From NCBI GenBank assembly GCA_029891385.1, contig JAIWQS010000078.1, positions 62,001 to 126,000 of the forward strand: DNA of 64,000 bases. Direction: 5' to 3'. Of the stretch, positions 24,113 through 37,020 are shown one piece after another; position 1 is the first letter of the stretch; each line of letters starts with the position of its first letter. This DNA is from Erythroxylum novogranatense. Lineage: Eukaryota; Streptophyta; Magnoliopsida; Malpighiales; Erythroxylaceae. The notes under the pieces were generated by a model that did not search any database, was not told the DNA's origin, and saw only the letters and a list, made by a program, of their open reading frames with translations. The position numbers were made by a program, and so were the translations under genes.

Positions 24113-26316
24113 TGTTGGACCCCGAACTTTTGATGAAAATTAGAAATATTAAAATGAATTTAAGTTAGAAAGAAATTGGTGATAAAATTATGAATTTAAG
24201 GAAATTTGATGAAATTAAAAAATTATGAGAAAAGAATTGTTTAATTTTGAGGACTTTGATATTTGAGTGAACTTATATGGATTATGAGAAGAAAGTGGAT
24301 GAGTTGATTGAAATGAAGTTAAATAGCAAGAATTAAAAAGAAAAAGTTTGAAGAATTTAGAAAGTTTGACTTTTGGAGATAAAATGTTTGACTTGAGAGT
24401 TAACTTTTTGATTTTGGGAGAATTTGATAAAATGATCTTCTGGAAACTTGTAGTTTATCTCAAGAGCTTTCTGTAGCCATAAAGTTTGATATTTTTCGAT
24501 ATCGAGTGAGAGTTATGATCACCAAAGTTCATTGAAGTTTGACTTTTGAGAAAAAGTTGACTTTTTTATTTAGGCAAAATTCGAGAAAATGATCAACATG
24601 AAAACTGTAGCCTCTATCGAGAGCTTTTTGTGGACATAAAGTTTGCTATTTTTCGATGTCGGGATTGAGAGATATGAATTTCTGAAGATATGCTTTGTTT
24701 TGAAAATGCTATTAAGTATAGATTTGTGTGTTCTATGCTTCGAGGCCACTCGTCATATGGATTTAGTTTGAATTAGAGTAAGTAGTCTTCATGAAAGTTT
24801 TAGATGATGTTTTTATCTTCCCATTGATATAAAGTTTGCAATTTTTCGATATCGAGGCTAGGAGTTATGAGCAATTAAAGATTGGAAGTCGTTTAGGAAA
24901 AGCTATTTTGGACAGAATCTTTGGTTGAGTTTTCAACCTCTTTTGAGACCTAATTTGATTTTGAGTTCTTCAGGGAAGTTGTAGAGATTCCTTTGATCTT
25001 TTTATTGACACCAAATTTGTCAAATTCTGAGTTCGGGATCGAGAGATATGATTTTTGAAAAGTTCGGTTTTGAAGTTCCGATACTTTGTTTCTTTATCCG
25101 ATCCCTTTCGTAATCTTTTGCTTATAATTCCTTCGTCCGACATCCGATTGATTCGATTCTTGAAGCGTTGGATTCCTAAGACGATTAATTTCATTTTAAT
25201 GAAGAATTATGATTTTTAGGAGATTAAATGGAAAGAGATTGATTGAACCAAAGTAAGAGATTTGGTTATAGGTTATAAGTTGGATAATTTTCTAAACATG
25301 GTTCAGTATTTTGCGATATTTGGGAGCTGTACAACTCCGATTGAGGTGATTATTGAGGGAAAATAAAATTAAGATATAGGTCTACAACTCTTGTGAAGGG
25401 ATCGAAATTTAATTTCATCCCTAAGATTGTTAATTTCTGGAATTAAATTCGCGTAATGTTCAGTCTCGGATTTTGTGAAAGTCCGATAGTATTTCGGCTA
25501 TAACTTCTTCGTTTCTGATCCGAATTGAGCGCGTTCAGTGGCGTTGGATTCGTATGATCTAAAGGAACAATTGTTAAGAAGAAATTTTGTCCAAATTATT
25601 TCGTTTAGATGCTTGAAAACAGGACGCAAGTAGTCAATTTTTCAAGTTCCTGCAGGGGCAATTTTGGAAATAGGTAAATAAGTGAGGGGCAATATGGTCT
25701 TTTATCTACCATTTTAATGATGTGGCACTACACAAAAGGGGATAGTCGTTTTTGCAGAGGAAGGAGCTCGTATGTTCTAGAAAATGAAAGAAGAATGGAG
25801 AAAGAAGAAGAGAAATAAGAAGAGAAAATGGAGAGAGATGATTCGGTGATGGAGATTTCGAAATTTTTGAGCTTCCAAGATGATATTCGTTGTTATTTCA
25901 AGAGGAAGAGATAGAAGAAGATGAAGTTACCATTGGAGCTTAGGAATTTCGAAAATCTAGAGAGAGAAAGAGGTAAGAGAAATTTCAATCTTTGAGTTTT
26001 TTCTTAAACTTTGGTTTAGAATCATGAAAAATGATATGGGTATGTGATTTATGAAGTCAATTGTGATGATTATGCCTTAAGTGAGATTTAATTTTGGTTA
26101 ATTGAGTGATTAGGATTATGTCAAATTTTGAAATTGGGGGTTTTTGAAATTGATGCTTTAGATAGCTTGGATTAATGATGAATTTGAAATATCTTAAGTC
26201 AATTTTGATGTTTATGCTTTAGGTGAAGTTTAATTTGAAAAATTGTAAATTGGAGGTTTAGGCTTAATTTAAAATTTGGGGATTTTGTGAATTAATGGTG
26301 TAGAATCATCAATACT
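24113..26316 (+). mobile_element. L2 family LTR, copy 3 (right part displaced)
   Basis: It starts TGTTGGACCCCG and is collinear with the first 2.2 kb of the solo LTR at 15010. It interrupts the gypsy-type LTR; the bases GTTAA (24108-24112) are the candidate target duplication. It is itself interrupted at 26317 by the LARD-like element. The remaining LTR should lie beyond the right end of the window. Confidence 0.85.
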
Positions 26317-26914
26317 TGTAGCACCCCACTCCCGCGAGACCCGAACCTGACATCGATGGTGATATCCGAGCCGCAACCCTTGAGGTGGTATCTTAGAAGC
26401 GATCAATCTGATTTAAAACTTGGTAATATATATAGATATTTTAAAACCCATCGAAAAGTAAATATCAAGTAAATAATTTGGGCCCGTTCTAATACGAAAT
26501 CAATCAGAACATTATTTCGGTAATCAAATTACAATACAACATTAATCAATCGGGCACTCAACAATACCTTTACAAATCTTGCGGAAATACAAATTTACAT
26601 TTAATTCAAAAGACACAAATGCAGACGTGAACTGATCCCGACCTTAACTCTGACTTGCAATCAGTACTCATACTCCCGTGCCTAACGGGGTACTCTTCGA
26701 TCCCTGAAAAATATTTGCAATGTTGGGTGAGTTTGCGAACTCAGTGAGAAACCATCATCGATGGTTCACTCAATTCATGCATATATACACACTTTACCAA
26801 TTATCACATACAATCACAATTCACAAATGTAAGGCGTATCGCCTTTCATACAGTACACATTTAATCATACCATATATGCAATGCACATGAGACCCTTTCC
26901 ATTTTCATTACGTT

Positions 26915-27103
26915 GTTGTGACCGTGCGCCTGAGCTCAATAACGGTGAGCCAGTGGCTCTGAGATTTCGTTGGGCTTGAAGCCCTGATACATTGAGCCTG
27001 AGACTCTGAATACGTTGGACCTGAGGTCCTGTGCGTTGAGCTGAAAGCTCTCATATACGTTGGGCGTGATAAGCCCTGATACGGTGGCTGCTCCGGTCAC
27101 AAC
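26915..27103 (-). repeat. Hairpin array enclosed by a 10 bp closing stem (LTR A)
   Basis: GTTGTGACCG (26915-26924) is exactly complementary to CGGTCACAAC (27094-27103). Between them lie six short hairpins about 23 bp apart: 26947-26959, 26972-26984, 26994-27006 (one mismatch), 27017-27029, 27038-27050 and 27062-27076. Stems alternate GAGCC/GGCTC, GGGCTT/AAGCCC and GGACCT/AGGTCC, so units differ in sequence but keep pairing. The same layout occurs in LTR C. Confidence 0.85.
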
Positions 27104-27186
27104 TGCCTTTATCTGATCATACTTTGATGCATGCAATGAACATGTTCCAATTTCCATTTACAAGTCAATGTTATTTGCCATATCTT

Positions 27187-27419
27187 CGGACTTTCGGTCC
27201 GGTATTTCAATCATATACATTTCCAATTTATTGCATCCTACCATATCACATTGACAGTCACATCCAATGTATCGAAACAGACAATTAACACTTTAATATC
27301 AATTTCCCATTTCCTCGGACCTTTGGTCCGAGATCTCCAATGTAAACATTCACAAACAGTTACACACAAATAGCACTTCGATAATAGGTTTCCAATACTT
27401 CGGACACCTATGGTCCGAA
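27187..27419 (-). repeat. Three further hairpins downstream of the array (LTR A)
   Basis: CGGAC/GTCCG at 27187-27201, CTCGGACC/GGTCCGAG (8 bp stem, TTT loop) at 27314-27332, and TTCGGAC/GTCCGAA at 27399-27419. Homologous positions in LTR C (59163-59174, about 59286-59304, about 59361-59381) retain partial pairing. Confidence 0.75.
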
Positions 27420-30400
27420 ATCATTCAAAAGCAAACACACATAATCCCTTCATTATCTCCACATGGCATAACCACATCACTTTCATCACATATAGATTGA
27501 GGAACCAACTAGGTTACTCATTGCATTTCGAGCTAATGCCGGAAGTCTCGCAGCGTCGGTAGGATGACGTTCCAACTGTGCCTCTATAACAAAGAGAGGA
27601 ACCCGATCACTAATTATTCAATCCGAACTAGTAATAATGCACATGTAAGTGTATAATGCATGTTCATGAGATTTCCGACCCTAAATCCAAATTTTCCCGT
27701 AATACAAAAAATTACATCTAAAATTAGAAAACTATAGCCACTAACAGCACTCAATTCGGACCTCGATCGGTCCAAAAATAAATAAAACAGTGACCATAGA
27801 ACAATTACCCGGGGCCACGTCAATTTTCCGTCTAAAAATTCCCAATTTCTCACAAAATGAAATTCAATATTTTACAAATCCGATGCCTCAAGAATCAGGT
27901 CAATCGGACGTCGGACGGAAAAGAAATTGACAAAAGAATCACCAAATACCAAATAATCAAATAATAAAAAAAACTGCCTCATGGCGAGATGTCGCCCTCA
28001 TGAGGTCGATCGATCGACCTCGCCGCTAGGGCTAGGCGTCTCCTAGCGATGCCGTCCATCCGAGCCTCGTCGCTAGGCGGCGGCGCTTAGCGACCGGGCG
28101 TGAATCCACATTCCCATTTCCTTTTTTCCTGATTTCCAATCCAATTTTCGACACCAATAACTCATTGTACACAATTCAAAAAATGACCAACTATATCTCA
28201 TTGAAAGATCATGAAACCCTCTACAATTCTCAAGAAGACCATAAAATCAATTTCACCTCTAAGGGTGTCAAAATCCCATCAATGCTACGCCTACTCAAAA
28301 CCCATCAACACAGGACAGTACCTTGCAAATTCAAGAACTCACTGATTACTCAGCCAAAAATTACCACATAAATATGCTCAATAAGTTCACAATGTCATCA
28401 ACAACTTTCATGAACAACCCAAAATCAAATTCCATTGTTAAACAAGTCAATTAATTCACTCAATGTTGTTGTCCCTGAAATCATTCAATTTGAGCAGTAA
28501 ACTTATAACAAGCATAACTCCCTGTACACAAGTCAGAAAAATCAGAACTTTAAATCCCTGAAAAGATAAATCCTCAAACTTCAATTCTTCCTGAAACAAC
28601 CAAACTCCAATTCAGCCTCTAACAGTTTCAAATATGTTATGCAAGTTTCTGACCTAATCAGCACTTAACATCACAATGTAGGTTCAGCTTTTGAAATTCC
28701 ATATCTCCCACATCTGATTTCCGAAACATTATAAGCCATATATCATTTTCTAGATCAATGTGTCATCTAGAACTTTTCAGTACAATTCAAACTCCAATTC
28801 AATTCACAAAAATTATTAAAATTGCTTTCAATCCGAAAACTCACAAAATCGACAAGTAGGCTAGGTTTCATCACAAAGCATAAAACCAGTCAATAGTAAT
28901 CAGGTCATATATCCTAATATACAACTCGAAAAATAGCAATATCAGTGGAAATGGAAAGCTAACTCAATATGCTACAACTTTCATGAAGACTATTTCCCCA
29001 AATTCCATATCAATTAATTTAGAAAAATCACCAAACTAATCAGGTCATAAATGCGGTTACTGTTCACAGACAATGAAACAGAAACTTTCCATGCAAAATT
29101 TCGACCTTCTAGCATTACAATTTAACAACACCTGTTTCACACTAAATTGAAGCCAACATCCCAAAGTTTACTTGGGCACAAATATCACCTCATTTTCTCA
29201 CCTATACAATTAGTTATGAACAAAACATGACAGTAGGTTTAAAACTCAATTTCCAGCTTTCATCAACAACCTAACTCCTATCACTTCTAACATCAATAAC
29301 ACATCACTAAGCATCCAATTATACCTCTAATTCAACCACAAATTCATCACAACATATTCTTATATGATTATACAAAAGTTGGCAGCACCCTCACAACACC
29401 ACTTCCATACTTTATTTACATTTATCTAACATCATAACATCATTAACAACATGTAAATTCACAAGCTTCACTACTCTATCCTCTTCCCTCACTCAAGCAT
29501 GCATTAAACCCATTCAAACCTACCCTTATCATCATGAAATAAATGCATAAGTGCTTCCCTTAAATGTTTCAAACTACTAATTCATGCATTAAATGAATGG
29601 TCAAAGCTTAAAACATAATCTTACCTAGTCAAGCTTTCAATCTTTCCCTCAATCTTCCAACTTATTACAACTTCCTAATTCCTCTTCTACTTTCTCCAAC
29701 ACCTACGGCTATCACCCATCACCCTCATCACAAGGCTTAAGCTTGGTTTGTGTGAGTAGAAGCAAGCAAAAAGGCAAGAACATATATATATATATGCAAG
29801 ACCAACAAAGGAATGGAAGAAGGAGGAGGTTTCGGATGAGAAGGAAGAATAGTCTTCAAAGTGAATTTTTTAACCATTTCAAGGAGGAAAGTCGTGGATG
29901 ATGATGAAAGAAGAAGACAAAACCAATTAATTAAAAAGGGACACTTGGCTTTTAATGAGAAAAGCCAAAATTCAAGTTAATCCTATTTAATAATAATAAA
30001 ACAAAACATAATCCCACTTAATCTTTCATCCCACTAATGCTAATGGCTCTCTAACAATTCTCAAAATAATATATCCAAAATGACAAGTACCACTTGGTCG
30101 CAATTTTCGCCTGAAAATCGTAGGTTTATTACTAGCGATTTTTCTCGATCCGAAATTTTCGGATATTTCCCCGAATCATTTTTTTGAAAATTACCTAAAT
30201 TGCCCAAAATTGTAACACATATAACAGTCCACTTCCAAAAATTGTTCAAACTCGAAAACCACATTTTCCATAACAAAAACACATTTAGGCCATTTATCGG
30301 CGATTTTGCTGGTCCGGGAATTTTCTCAGGATAATTCCAGAAAAATTTCCATAAATCCCTAAAAACGTAAAACACTCCTTGGCGCACTCCAAATAATTTT

Positions 30401-30608
30401 TCAAATACAATTATCCCATAAATTTCACAAAAGATCTCAATTGAAACCTAAGCCCGAAAATGTCATGAATGCATGTTTACCATGTGCAAGTGCAACAAAC
30501 CATCAATCATAGAGGCGATAAGTTGTATGTTCATGCCAAGTTATAATTTAATACTCTAACCCGTACCAATTTACTAAAATACCCTTCCATCGGTGATGGG
30601 ATGTTACA

Positions 30609-31518
30609 ATTCTCCTCCTAATAAAATTTAGTCCTCGAAATTTCATATCGATTTATCGGGAAGGTAGGGAGTCTTTTGATTAATACCCTCTGCTTCCCAC
30701 TGTTTTCACTACGACCAAATTCGGTCAATGAGCGGAGATCCAAAACAATCAATTACTCTATTTCCCTTTCTCAAACTTTCCATTATTTTACTGCTTTCTT
30801 ATGATGATGCGCAATTTGTCACTTTCAATATCATCACTATCAATAACATATATATCGGATCCTAACAATATTTCCAATTCTGTCTATGAAACACTTTGTG
30901 AATCCGAATTATCTTTTAGGTTTTAGCCTAATTTACCAATCCATAATTCTATTCACACCACAATTGCATAAAGGCCCCTCATCACGAATTCAATTTCCCT
31001 TACCTACCCCTTTATTTCCATCCAAGTACATTTTGGCCGAGGCGACACCCTTCAAAATATTTCATTTATTACTTATCAGATTTCGTTATTATCAAACCAC
31101 AAATCTCATGAGATTTATAACCTCAGTGTGAATCAATTCAACTCAATGTCACCATCTTACATTACTTAACCGATCACTTTATTGCCCTGATCACATAATA
31201 TAGGGATAGTGACTCCTTTTTGGCAGTAAAACCTCTTATACGCTTTTCGAATGGCGACACCAATATAATGATTGTCATGCCATAATCCCTTTGCACTATA
31301 CATCAATCTTATATCCCAATGAAATCCAAAAATACCTGTTGGTTAATCACTTCACTTTGACAGACTATACCATCAATTGCTTTTCCACAAAACTTTTACT
31401 AGAACATAACGCTTCGATTGTTTCTTATGCTTTCTCGAACCATTTACTTATGATCATTCGATTTCCCATTCTAACCTTTCAATTACTCTTCCAATACGCT
31501 CATACTAGAACATAAAGT
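30609..31518 (-). other. LARD internal domain, PPT side, no coding region
   Basis: The PPT (minus strand AGGAGGAGAAT) is at 30609-30620, followed by a segment whose minus strand resembles the conserved pre-PPT sequence of the chromovirus at 1573-1610. The rest is AT-rich with scattered stops. Frames at 30886-31131 and 31291-31515 match nothing I recognise. AAAGT at 31514-31518 is the left target duplication of the nested copia element. Confidence 0.7.
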
Positions 31519-33358
31519 TGTTAGAGTAGTGCCCTAAAGGCAATCCCTTTAGCGCATTTTGTTCATAGTCATGTATGAGACTTTATGAATAAATAAAGCA
31601 AGGCATATTTCATTTATTTGATATTCATTTTATTATGAATTGATAATGATCTTTAATCAAATTAATGAAGTCCCGATACATGACATAGCATGAAGGAAAT
31701 TATGATGTGATCATACTATTGAGATTCCTATCATGTGCAATTATGTCAATTATCTAAATTATCCTAGTCATAGGATTAATGAGACTGGACATCGTTAATC
31801 CGGATAGACTAGCACATGTCAAACTCCTTGATTGGATCAAGCGGTGGATCTCGAAAAGCGTAAATATTGAGATATTTGGATTTGACATGTGGATGCTTAC
31901 TAGTGGTAGTAAGTACATTGGATGACTGCTATGAGATCATCACATGGATGTCTATACAAATGTCGGTGATAATCTCATCATAGCAATGGTGCAAGTATCC
32001 TTAGACTTGAGGTACTCAAGGATATCTTAGTCTTGATTACGTACTTTGACTCCATTCCTTGTTGCCTTCAGAGGTCGCTCATAGGGTGGTGATTGGAGTG
32101 CGACTTGAGGTATTCGAAGGTAATTGAGTAGCCAATAGAGATTCACCACTTACGTGATAGCGGAAGAGATACCCATGGTCTCTTATCGGGATCATTACTT
32201 TGAAGTCTCTGGCCGAGCATACATATGTCATGAAGATGGTCTTCATGGACATATAAAGTAATGAGTCCTAGGGCGAGGCGATTACACTTGGACTAGATTT
32301 GATCGATCGGTCTAGTAAGAGTTGACACATTGCCCATACTCAAACCAAGTGGGGTATAGCATGGTGAAAGGACTAATTGCAGTAATTGTCTATGGAAGGG
32401 TTCGTGATATGGTTTCATTAGTCAAACCAATTACTTCCGGTCAATTGGGGGTCATGATGTGTTCTAGATACCGCTCATGACTTGCTCAGTTAAGTGTTAA
32501 TCTAAGTGGCCAACATAACCGGAACCTAATGGGTCACACGCATAAGAGTGACTCGGAGAATCTGTAAAATAGTTTCGGACAGAGATCCGATATCTGAAGA
32601 GCAATAGGATTAAATGGATCCCGATGAGATTGGGATATGTCCCGATGAGATCGTGACATCGACATTCTGAAAACTGCTTCCGGCGATCTAAATCGGTGAG
32701 GCTCGATAGTAGGTGGGACCGACCCCAGTTTGACTGGACCACTTCAGCAATTATATATATTAATTAATTAAGTAAATAATTAATTAATTATATAAATATA
32801 TGTTGATTTTCGTGGAAGCCATAAGAATGGAGAAGTTAATAAGTTTGAAAAGTCAAACTTAATGATGATTTAGCATTTTAAGGCTCCTTTTTATGTCATC
32901 TACGTGGATAGCCTTCCACCAAGCTTTTATATGTGTCTTAAGTGTTAAATATACATAGAAGAAGTATTGGAAGGAAGCTTGGTCGTGGGTTTTAGAAGGA
33001 AGAACCGAAAGCTTAAAAGTTAAGCTTTGAAAATCTTGTTTTCATCTTCTTCCTCTCATCCTCGCAAGATTGCTTCTACTTCTCCAAGGCTCCACCAAGA
33101 TCATTTCATCTGCTCTCCAAGGCTAAGGTAAGAGCTAGCACTCTTTTCTTTAGTCTAGCTATTCCCGGGTCAAAAGAGTTTGTCCCGGTTAGGTTTTTCG
33201 ACCTCTGCGTGGATACCGTTAGAGACGGTCTCCTTTGGTCGTTATGGTTTGATTGTTTGTACTTACACATGGATCCTGGCTTTCGGGAATGTCCCGGGAC
33301 TCAAAATTTTAAATTCCGCACCGTGGGCATGTGATGCCTACCCCGGGATTTTCCTACA
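31519..33358 (+). repeat. 5' LTR of the nested copia
   Basis: Matches 50213-52056 almost base for base; many differences sit at CTG, CAG or CG sites. An AT-rich palindromic stretch made of TTAATTAATTAA occurs near 32755-32795 in both LTRs. TTTTATATGTG at about 32925-32935 is a possible TATA region. Frames at 32497-32742 and 33180-33407 are not genes. Confidence 0.95.
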
Positions 33359-33359
33359 G

Positions 33360-33372
33360 TGGTATCAGAGCC
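33360..33372 (+). promoter_or_regulatory. Copia PBS (initiator tRNA-Met type)
   Basis: TGGTATCAGAGCC one base after the left LTR, the canonical position for priming minus-strand DNA synthesis. Confidence 0.95.
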
Positions 33373-34880
33373 GCTTGTGTTGTATATTCAGTCGAAATGA
33401 TAACTAGGTCGGAGTTCCTTTGTGAATTGAGCTGTGTAGCATGCTGCTTCTGTGCATTTTCGAACCCGTGTAGACTTAGGGTTTTCGAAATTTTCTGCCA
33501 TAGACTTGCTCATAAGATGTTTCTGAATGTGTCTACAAAAGGAAAAAATTTATCGATGTCGATTGATATGGTTTTGCTAATTTAATTCCCTAAGTTTCGG
33601 ATGCTGTCTTGTTGAACGTTTCTGAAACAGGTATGCTTGTAAATTCGAGAAGAAATTCTAGAAAAAAAAATTTTCGGATTGGTTTTCACCGACATGTCCC
33701 TAAGATGTTTTTGAATGTCTCTGTGGATGGAAAAAGTTTTTCAAGGTGATTTACCATTTATTTCCGAATTTCTTGTGTGCTGATGGGAATGTCTGTGTTG
33801 GAGAACACAGATTCTGGTTCGACTAGATTGCTGAGGTTCCATGAGTTTTTGTGGGAAATAAATCCTGGAAAAATTCATGGAGCATGTTGGGAACATGTTT
33901 TAACCTCTGTAATTTTCTCAGAATTTATTTAAAGTGTTTCAATGATTATTTTGAGCAAAAGGCAGAGCTTGGCAGTTTTGAGAAACATGCTGGGGCTGTT
34001 TTGTTTGAAATGATTGCTTGTGTTATTTTCAGTTCCAATGCCTTGAATCATTTTTATAGTGATTAAAAATGTGTTATATTGATGTGGTATGCATGCCAAG
34101 TTGAGATTCTTGAATTTAGGTTTCCAATAATTTTTGGATGTCGAATAGGTCACTTTAGCGTCTCGTTAGCTTATTCCGTTATCTTGGTTATTTTGGCCGT
34201 CGCAATTTTTGTGACAAGTGCCGGAGTAATCTTGATAACGTGTAGCCTACCTAGAGATACTTAGCATGATTATTTGGTGTCCTTGAATTATGTGGAAATC
34301 TAGTGATTAATCGGTTTCAAGTTTTTCTCATATAGTATGACTATTTGGCAAGCATGATTTGATGAAAATGTTTCATTAGCACATTAATATAAAGGATAAT
34401 ATACTTGGTATATGGTATTGAGAATTGGAAATGCGGATTGAGAATTAGCGATTAGATAGCAATTCCAAATATTAATGAACAAGTCGACTTATATGTTCAT
34501 AACTCGACTTGTTTGGTGCCTTATGAACTAACTAGCGAGTTAACATGCAAATCTTGTGATGAAAGTGTCGATGAATTTTAAATAGGGCAAAATTTAATAT
34601 GAAGAAGAACTAAGATGAAATGACATTTTCTCGGATAAGATAAAAATACTTTACATGTGTACTATTGAAATCGCAATATAAAGATCGTTAATCTATAAGT
34701 TTTATAATGTGAGTTTCAAAAATTTCAGTAGTGTCGAAGTTTACTTTTTGAGATCGTTGGCCATCTTTATCATTCGACTAGTTTATACAATTATAAATCG
34801 ATCGTTATATTCATCCAACCGATATCGGATGATAAATCTTGTGTAAATTACATAATTCCTAAAGCAACATTTTCACATTC
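33373..34880 (+). other. Copia leader, proximal part, no gene
   Basis: AT-rich untranslated leader. Frames at 33331-33585, 33851-34066 and 34079-34264 match nothing I recognise and have no domain signature. One AAGTCGACTT palindrome is at 34491-34500, followed by the half-site AACTCGACTT at 34501-34510; the main cluster of that motif is at 45538-45657. Confidence 0.6.
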
Positions 34881-36106
34881 ATTAGCCAACATTCTTACTT
34901 AATAAAAGCAGAAGAATGATAGGAACACATAAATTCAAAGAAAGAATACAAACCAGAAGACATAAACACTTGAGTACAACATATATTAAAATCCGAAATA
35001 CATAGTTCACCACACTATAAAAACTTCAACTCGGAAAGTAAAACATGAAACGATAGAAACTAAGAAGAAGCGAGTCAAAATAAGATGACGATAAAGTCAA
35101 AATAGTTAATAGAGGTTTAGCACGCCATGGAAGCGTCTTTATTTGTTTCAAAGCTTGAGCAAGATTTACGATTATGTGCTTTACTGTTTGGGTGCCTCTG
35201 CCGTGGGAGCGTTTTATTTGTTCCAGAGCTTGAAGGAGATTTGTGATTATCTCCTCTCCGTTTGGGTGCCATGAATTTTTCGTATAGCTTGTCAAGTTTT
35301 CGTAACACTCTTGATTTGTTTTAATGTTTTTCGGGATCCGCATAACTTGCAGATTATCGGGAATTCATATTCGCGAACGGTCGTTCTTTGTTTGATGAAA
35401 TAGAAGAAGTAACCTTGACTATTGTTATCTTTGTGGAATGGAGAATGGGATGTATTTATCGTGGTATTAAATAAAGCGCGAGACTCGAAATGATTTTCCT
35501 ACATATATAGCAAAACATAGCTCAGCGATCAATTGAAACGTGAATCTATGTTTACTTCTGCAATACGTTATTGGTCGTAATTGACATTATTATAGCAGTT
35601 ACAAGATTATTGTATATAACGAAAAGACGTCTCGATATCTGCTTTCTAGATTTTGGGGGTTAAATGTTTTCGAAGAAGGATTAGTCAATTGGTATACTCG
35701 AAGAAGACATAGGGAATTGGTAACTGAAATTTAACCGGAGTTGGAAATGACATCAATTGAACTGCTTTAAATGAAGAAGTACAAGAGCAAGCTGAAAGAA
35801 GCAAAAATGAGTTGAAGTAGTAAGAGGTTGAAAAGCAGACGAAAGAAGAAAAACCGACGGAAGTTCAAAAGTAGACGAAAGCAAAAGCAGTTGTTATACT
35901 GGATAGATAATCTAATGGAAAATCTTCAATAGTTGGCGAAAAAATGACAAACAAGGGTCATCATTGGTGATCTGATGGGCGGAGAGAGTTACTTCGACAT
36001 GAGAAAATGTTTGTACAAGGAAAGAGGATGTCGGTGGTTAAGTAGCAGCTTTACAATTTATGATAAATGTCACGATATCAAAGTGCCTTGACTACGGGTT
36101 CTTACG
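34881..36106. other. Start of the repeat-rich block in the copia leader; possible antisense frame
   Basis: A minus-strand frame (35026-35343) and an overlapping one (35117-35308, beginning MAPKRRGDNHK) cross an imperfect tandem duplication of about 75-80 bp (about 35130-35270, with repeated TTTGGGTGCC). I recognise no protein family. The rest contains short purine-rich words (AAAAGCAGACG-like) that recur to 45000. Antisense frames are known in some plant retroelements, but nothing here shows expression. Confidence 0.4.
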
Positions 36107-37020
36107 CTAGACTTTTGGATCGTTGAAGTAGAAATAATGATGAGGCGTGACGATGAAAAACAGACGCAGAAAAGAGAGAGAAGCTATTGAAAGCGAGCGA
36201 TTTAAAGAAGAAAAGGAGATAACAGTTGAAAAGGGCGGAAGCAAAAGCGGCGGAAGCAAAAGCGATTTAAAGCAAAAGCGAGCCGAAGCAAAAGCGCATT
36301 TAAAGGAAAGCGAGGCGATCATCGCACAGATAATCTAATGGAAATTCTTCAACACCTTGGCGAAAGGAGAGACATTAGAGAGACAAATCTCAAAAGGATC
36401 GCTTAAATAAAGAATGCGTCTGCAGACTTGGATATGAGGAAGATTATAAATCGTTAATGAAGATTGTGAAAAGGAGATGGCGGTTGAAAAGAAGGCGGAA
36501 GCAAAAGCGGATTTAAAGGAAAAGCTGATACAAACAAAGGAGAGGCAAGCAAAGCGAGGCGATCTTTGGACGGATAAATGTTTATCTTTTTGTAGTCATT
36601 CATAATGTGTGAATTAGTTTTTGGGTAACACTCTGAAGTGTCCTTGTCTATAAGGTATACACAGGTTGCGTCTGAATCGCTAGACTTTTGGATCGTTGAA
36701 GTAGAAATAATGATGAGACAAGATGGCGATGAAAAGCGAGCGCTAAGAAAAGAGAGGAAGCTATTGAAAAGCGAGCGAAAGAAGAAAAGGAGATAGCGAT
36801 GAAAAAGCGGAAGCAAAAAGCGAGCGGAAGCAAGCGAGCATGAAAAAAGCGAGCGCAAGGAAAGCGAGGCGATCTTGCATGATAATCTAATGAAAATTCT
36901 TCACGCCTTGGCGAAAGGAGAGACATTAAGGAGACAAATCTCAAAAGGATGCCATGAAATAAAGAATGCGTCACTGCAGACTTGGATATGAGGAAGATTG
37001 TAAATCGTTAATGAAGATTG
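36107..37020. repeat. Tandem duplication of about 560 bp, purine-rich
   Basis: The segment starting ACTTTTGGATCGTTGAAG near 36112 recurs near 36684, and both copies end with the same GATATGAGGAAGATT segment (about 36431 and 36988). Between them are GAAAAGCGGAAGC-like simple repeats. Frames on both strands (36107-36338, 36454-36974) come from low-complexity sequence. Confidence 0.8.

Larger units (their letters stand above)
26317..30608 (-). repeat. 3' LTR (A) of the LARD-like element, 4.29 kb
   Basis: It begins TGTAGCACCCC and ends GATGTTACA, followed by the PPT. It matches LTR B over B's whole length and LTR C (58204-62485) over its whole length at lower similarity. A cluster of hairpins lies at 26915-27420. 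Short open frames (26936-27157, 27614-27853, 28165-28371, 30061-30387) fall across hairpins or are broken in B and C; they are not genes. Confidence 0.92.

Noticed and set aside
32755..32795. AT-rich palindromic stretch as a replication origin or matrix-attachment site
   Set aside because: It is a conserved part of both copia LTRs (also near 51450-51495); composition alone does not support another role.
36107..36974. Frames on both strands resembling basic or coiled-coil proteins
   Set aside because: Arise from GAAAAGCGGAAGC-type simple repeats in a tandem duplication.
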